Positions 60,323 through 64,000 of a DNA stretch of 64,000 nucleotides are shown in pieces. The DNA lies in the NCBI RefSeq assembly GCF_025629245.1, contig NZ_JANZXN010000030.1, positions 62,001-126,000 on the forward strand. Direction: 5' to 3'. The notes beneath the pieces were generated by a model, which saw only the letters and a list, made by a program, of their open reading frames with translations, was not told the DNA's origin and made no database searches. The first letter of the stretch is position 1. Each line of letters opens with the position of its first letter. The position numbers and the translations under genes were made by a program. The DNA comes from Natronobiforma cellulositropha. GTDB lineage: Archaea > Halobacteriota > Halobacteria > Halobacteriales > Natrialbaceae.

Positions 60323-61687
60323 TCAGTCGACGTCGACGCGGGTGCCGAAGCCGGGTTCGCCGACGACCTCGCCGTTCTCGTAGACGACCTCGCCGCGGAC
60401 GACGGTCGCGGTCGCCTTCCCGGTGAAGGTCTCGCCTTCGAACGGGGTCGCCGTCGACTTCGAGTGGAGGGTGTGACGGTCCTCGAGTGTCCACTCGTAG
60501 TCGGGGTCGACGACCGTGAAGTCGGCGTCGGTGCCGACCTGGAGCGAGCCTTTCTGGGGGTACATCCCCCACACCTGGGCGGGGCGGGTCGAGTGGTGGT
60601 AGACCCACTCCTCGAGCGTGAGTTTGCCCTTCGCGACGAAGGTGAGCATGGCGGGGACTTCGGTCTCGAGACCGACGAAGCCGGACATGGCGTCCCAGGT
60701 GTTTCCGAAGGGGGCGTCGACGAGTTTCTCGTCGTCGGTGTGGGGGGCGTGGTCGGTCGCGATGGTGTCGATCGAGCCAGCCTCGAGGGCGTCCCAGAGG
60801 CGGGCCTGTTCGCGTTCGTCGCGGATCGGCGGCTGGATGCGCGCGACGTTGCCCTTCTCGCGCATGACCTCCTCGGTGAACCAGAGGTAGTGTGGGCAGG
60901 TCTCGGCGGTGACGTCGACGCCGCGGGCCTTGCCACGGCCGACCGCTTCCGCGCCGGAGCCGGAGGAGACGTGGTACATGTGGATCTTCGTGCCGGTCTC
61001 CTCGGCGAAGGTGATCATCCGCTCGATCGCTTCGCGTTCGGCGATCACCGGCCGCGAGTGGGAGTGGTCGATCGGGTCGGTTCGTCCCTCGGCTCTGAAC
61101 TTCGCCTCGTAGTGGTCGATGATCTCGCCGTTCTCCTCGTGGAAGCCGAGGCGTTTGCCGGTCTCTCTGATCTCGGCCATCGCCTCGAGAATCTCGCCGT
61201 CGGTCGGGGCGGGCACGTCGCCGACGGTCGATCCGAGGAAGATCTTGAAGCCGAGCGCACCCGCCTCGTCGAGCGCGGAGATACGCTCGAGGTTCTCGGA
61301 GGTGACGACGGCGAAGCTCTGGAAGTCGACGTGTGCGCGACGCTCACCGCGACGGAACTTCAGCGCGAGGTGCTGTGGCCGGTCGATCACGGGGTCGGTG
61401 TTCGGCATGCCGACGACGGTGGTGACGCCGCCTGCGGCCGCCGCGCGCGTCGCCGACTCCCAGTCTTCTTTGTACTCGAGACCGGGTTCGCGGTTGTGGA
61501 TGTGGCAGTCGACGATGCCGGGGACGACCACGTTGCCGTCGGCGTCGAGGGTCCGCTCGGACTCCGGGAGGTTCGCCGGGCGGCCGACGGCGACGATGCG
61601 TCCGTCGTCGACGGCGATGCCGGTGTCGGGACTGCTCGAGGTGTGCGTAACCACGCGACAGTTTCGAACCACGAGATCGACGGTCAT
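60323..61687 (-). CDS. pyrC: Dihydroorotase
   Basis: The 454-residue amidohydrolase has the metal site HxH in VDCHIHNREPGLEYKEDW, a Lys in LGFKIFLGSTVGD that is normally carbamylated, His in GFHEENG and HVSSGSG contexts, and the final Asp in ATDHAPHT. It cyclises carbamoyl-aspartate to dihydroorotate. The family is close to allantoinase and hydantoinase; the neighbouring pyrD favours dihydroorotase. Confidence 0.9.
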   Translation of the reverse strand: MTVDLVVRNCRVVTHTSSSPDTGIAVDDGRIVAVGRPANLPESERTLDADGNVVVPGIVDCHIHNREPGLEYKEDWESATRAAAAGGVTTVVGMPNTDPVIDRPQHLALKFRRGERRAHVDFQSFAVVTSENLERISALDEAGALGFKIFLGSTVGDVPAPTDGEILEAMAEIRETGKRLGFHEENGEIIDHYEAKFRAEGRTDPIDHSHSRPVIAEREAIERMITFAEETGTKIHMYHVSSGSGAEAVGRGKARGVDVTAETCPHYLWFTEEVMREKGNVARIQPPIRDEREQARLWDALEAGSIDTIATDHAPHTDDEKLVDAPFGNTWDAMSGFVGLETEVPAMLTFVAKGKLTLEEWVYHHSTRPAQVWGMYPQKGSLQVGTDADFTVVDPDYEWTLEDRHTLHSKSTATPFEGETFTGKATATVVRGEVVYENGEVVGEPGFGTRVDVD

Positions 61688-61843
61688 CAGTCGGGAGTTC
61701 CCGAGGAACGTCCAAATAGCTTGTGTTGCACGGGCAGCACCGCTCGAGGCGGCGAGTAAGCAGTGGTTATCGGCCCGAGAACGTGCGTGAGGAGAACGGT
61801 ACGCGAGCTATACTAAACCACGCGAACGGGGTACGAGCGAGGC

Positions 61844-62821
61844 ATGACCGAACCAGCGGTTCGCGGGCGGCGGATTCTCGTCACCGGCGGTCTCGGGTTC
61901 GTCGGCAGTCACCTCGTCGACGCACTCGCACCCGAGAACGAGGTACGCATTCTCGACGACCGCTCGAGCGGCACGCTCGCACACGTTCCCGAGTCGGCGA
62001 CGGTGATCGAGGGTGACGTCGGCGACCGGGCGACGCTCGAGCGAGCAACCCACGGCGTGGACCTGATCTTCCACGAGGCGGCGGTCGTGAGCGTCGAGCG
62101 CAGCGTCGAGGCCCCGCTCGAGACGAACCGGACGAATCTGGCGGCGAGTCTCGCGTTGCTCGAGTGCGCCCGTCGGGAGGACGCACGGGTCGTCGTCGCC
62201 TCGAGCGCAGCGATCTACGGCCATCCGGCGGAGGTGCCGGTCCGGGAGACGACACCGGCGGCGCCGACCTCACCCTACGGCGTGCAGAAACTCGCACTGG
62301 ACCAGTACGCGCGGCTGTATCACGATCTGTACGGTCTCGAGACGGTCGCGTTGCGCTACTTCAACGTCTACGGGCCGCGCCAGCAGGGACCGTACAGCGG
62401 CGTGATCTCGACGTTCCTCGAGCAGGCTCGAGCCGGTGAACCGATCACGATCGAGGGCGACGGCGAGCAGACGCGCGATTTCGTCCACGTCGCGGACGTG
62501 GTTCGGGCGAACCTGCTGGCGGCGACGACCGACAGGGTGGGGGAGGCGTACAACGTCGGAACCGGACGGCGGCTCACGATCGAGTCGCTCGCAGAGACGG
62601 TGCGGGACGCGACCGGGTCGTCGTCGGCGGTCGTCCACCGGGAGCCACGCCCCGGCGACGTCCGCCACAGCGTCGCGGACCTCTCGAAGAGCAGGCGAGC
62701 GCTCGGGTTCGACTCGCAGGTCGAACTCGAGGAAGGACTCGCCGACCTCGCGGGGCGAGCGGGGGAGGCGAGCGCCGACGGAGTCCTCGAGCGGGCCGAC
62801 CGGCCGAGTGCGGACGGGTGA
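61844..62821 (+). CDS. NAD-dependent UDP-sugar epimerase/dehydratase
   Basis: The 325-residue extended SDR has VTGGLGFVGSHLVDAL at the N-terminus, the catalytic YxxxK in SPYGVQKLALDQYARLY, and ALRYFNVYGPRQQGPYSGVISTFLEQA, typical of UDP-glucose 4-epimerase-like enzymes. It would supply UDP-activated sugars for glycan synthesis, perhaps for the glycosyltransferases at 48 kb. A GCTATACTAAAC box lies about 36 nt before the ATG. The exact sugar is not determined. Confidence 0.9.
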   Translation: MTEPAVRGRRILVTGGLGFVGSHLVDALAPENEVRILDDRSSGTLAHVPESATVIEGDVGDRATLERATHGVDLIFHEAAVVSVERSVEAPLETNRTNLAASLALLECARREDARVVVASSAAIYGHPAEVPVRETTPAAPTSPYGVQKLALDQYARLYHDLYGLETVALRYFNVYGPRQQGPYSGVISTFLEQARAGEPITIEGDGEQTRDFVHVADVVRANLLAATTDRVGEAYNVGTGRRLTIESLAETVRDATGSSSAVVHREPRPGDVRHSVADLSKSRRALGFDSQVELEEGLADLAGRAGEASADGVLERADRPSADG

Positions 62822-62998
62822 GCGGCTGGCGCGCATAACTGTTGTCGACGGTTTCGCACGAACGGTACCGTTGTCGAGACCGTCTCGACAGCTGTTCGAT
62901 CTGCACTGATGGGTTTGACGACGCGAACGGAGGGCGTCGAGAACGGGAGACTGTGTAGGACGGAGATAACTATCACTGAGAGTCGCTACCTCCTGGTT

Positions 62999-63355
62999 AT
63001 GGTCCTAGACACTATCATAGTGTTCGCCGTCAGCCTGTTGATCGGTGCCCTCGGCATCTACGCCGGGGCTCGCGTGATCGTCGACGCGGACGACTACACG
63101 TACGCGATCGTCACGGCGCTGATCGGGGCGATCATCTGGGCGGTAGTGGGGTTCTTCTTCGGGTGGATCCCGTTACTGGGACCGCTACTCGTGTTCATCG
63201 CGTACCTCGCGGTGATCAACGCGCGCTACCCTGGCGGCTGGATCGAGGCGATCGGAATCACGTTCGTCGCGTGGCTGACGGTGCTCGTCGTCCTCTACGT
63301 CCTCGCGTTCTTCGGCGTGATGACCTTCGAGGCCGTTGGCGTCCCGGGAACGTAG
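62999..63355 (+). CDS. Small four-helix membrane protein
   Basis: The 118-residue protein is almost entirely membrane-embedded: helices near 2-24, 35-58, 60-75 and 88-112 separated by short charged loops (RVIVDADDYTYA between helices 1 and 2). The type is common in haloarchaea but the function is not known. The ATG at 62999 is where hydrophobicity begins; 30 codons upstream in frame are hydrophilic and lack a start site feature. Confidence 0.75.
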   Translation: MVLDTIIVFAVSLLIGALGIYAGARVIVDADDYTYAIVTALIGAIIWAVVGFFFGWIPLLGPLLVFIAYLAVINARYPGGWIEAIGITFVAWLTVLVVLYVLAFFGVMTFEAVGVPGT

Positions 63356-63518
63356 GCGTCCAGTCGGCACACACGCGCGGTCCGGAGAGTGACGTGAGCG
63401 CGACCGGTCACCAAACGTGACCGAATTCAGATACGAATACTGCCACCCGTAGTCCGTACTGACGAGGCGCATAACACTCACAGAACGGAGAGATACAGAT
63501 ACTGCACTAACAATACAT

Positions 63519-63532
63519 CACTTATAAAAAAC
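63519..63532 (+). promoter_or_regulatory. TATA-like promoter of the final membrane protein gene
   Basis: CACTTATAAAAAAC lies 66 nt before the ATG at 63598, so this transcript would carry a leader of about 40 nt, longer than most in this window. Confidence 0.5.
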
Positions 63533-63597
63533 ATTTTGTGGTGGTCTCACGTCCGTATCTGAAGACGAGCGGGTCGTCGGCCGGAGTGGTCAATACT

Positions 63598-64000
63598 ATG
63601 TATGGGACGTACACGCGAACGCTCGTGCTCACGGTGACGGTCGCCAGCCTCCTCGTAGGAGGGTGGGGTCTCACGGCGAGCGCGAGCGAGAGCGCGGCTG
63701 TGCTCGAGGGGACGGCCACAGATCGGACACCGGCGACGGCACCGGGAGCGGGGGGAGGGGGAGAGGCGTCCACGACGGGTGACGCCGTCGAGGGCGGGTC
63801 GCCGATGGCGTCCGCACCCAACGGCGTCGACGCGATACTCAGCCAGCAGTTCCAACCACACCTCGCCGCGCTCGTCGGACTGGTCGTCCTCGCGGTGCTG
63901 GGCGGGGTACTCGTACTCCGAAACCGCATCGAGGACCGGTCGACGACCCAGGTGACGGGACGCTCGAGTCAGGACGAACCGTTCGTGACCGACCGCGAGC
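63598..64000 (+). CDS. Secreted or membrane-anchored protein, 3' end outside window
   Basis: The 134 codons seen start with a signal peptide (MYGTYTRTLVLTVTVASLLVGGWGLTASAS), followed by a Gly/Thr-rich external linker and a membrane helix at about 80-102 (HLAALVGLVVLAVLGGVLVLR), then a charged cytoplasmic start SQDEPFVTDRE. This layout is that of haloarchaeal membrane-anchored winged-helix (DUF7343-type) regulators, whose DNA-binding domain would follow, but that part lies beyond base 64000. The assignment is therefore a guess from topology. Confidence 0.6.
   Translation, partial: MYGTYTRTLVLTVTVASLLVGGWGLTASASESAAVLEGTATDRTPATAPGAGGGGEASTTGDAVEGGSPMASAPNGVDAILSQQFQPHLAALVGLVVLAVLGGVLVLRNRIEDRSTTQVTGRSSQDEPFVTDRE

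Overview
The window comes from a haloarchaeon (class Halobacteria), possibly a member of the Natrialbales. DNA is GC-rich with many CTCGAG sites, proteins are strongly acidic, and many genes have a TATA-like T-rich box about 29-36 nt before the start codon, as expected for leaderless haloarchaeal transcripts. Typical haloarchaeal families are present, including split Mrp antiporter genes, DUF7557, SpoIIM-domain membrane proteins and IclR regulators. No rRNA, tRNA or CRISPR array was seen.

Region 1 (1-14.6 kb) is a sugar or sugar-acid catabolism and uptake block: two Gfo/Idh/MocA dehydrogenases, an aldo/keto reductase, a hydroxyisobutyrate-dehydrogenase-like enzyme, a DUF6807 protein, a mannonate-dehydratase-like enzyme, a TIM-barrel isomerase and an IclR regulator. 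Its ABC importer is broken. The solute-binding protein gene and the ATPase gene are both missing their 5' ends and meet head to head near 8100. The isomerase gene has lost one base in its fourth codon. The window opens with the end of a muramidase-like (SLT) gene.

Region 2 (14.6-24.4 kb) holds a PAS/GAF histidine kinase, two LLM-type flavin oxidoreductases, a quinone oxidoreductase and two ABC-2 transporters arranged tail to tail.

Region 3 (24.5-35 kb) is the most notable part: a class II lanthipeptide locus with a LanM synthetase and three tiny precursor genes (41, 38 and 37 codons) that end in the same DSCWSSSC core. Each precursor has its own similar promoter. Divergent from them is a compact five-gene operon for ACP-dependent acyl synthesis (ACP, ketosynthase, phosphopantetheinyl transferase, malonyltransferase, ketoreductase), which is foreign to normal archaeal lipid metabolism. 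An MFS exporter and an Eis-like GNAT acyltransferase lie on the other side of lanM. The arrangement suggests an archaeal acylated-lanthipeptide (lipolanthine-like) pathway. That link is inference. The LanM lacks two of the three usual cyclase zinc ligands.

Region 4 (35-50 kb): a MITE-like palindrome, a GH15 glucoamylase, a K+-channel-like protein, an ASRT / sugar-lactone oxidase / ASRT operon, a truncated haemoglobin, a large-subunit catalase, a tyrosine-recombinase-like protein without an obvious catalytic Tyr, a SpoIIM-domain membrane protein and two glycosyltransferases.

Region 5 (50-64 kb): a nine-gene Mrp-type Na+/H+ antiporter operon with overlapping genes, then pyrD and pyrC, a UDP-sugar epimerase, a small membrane protein and the start of a membrane-anchored protein cut by the window edge.
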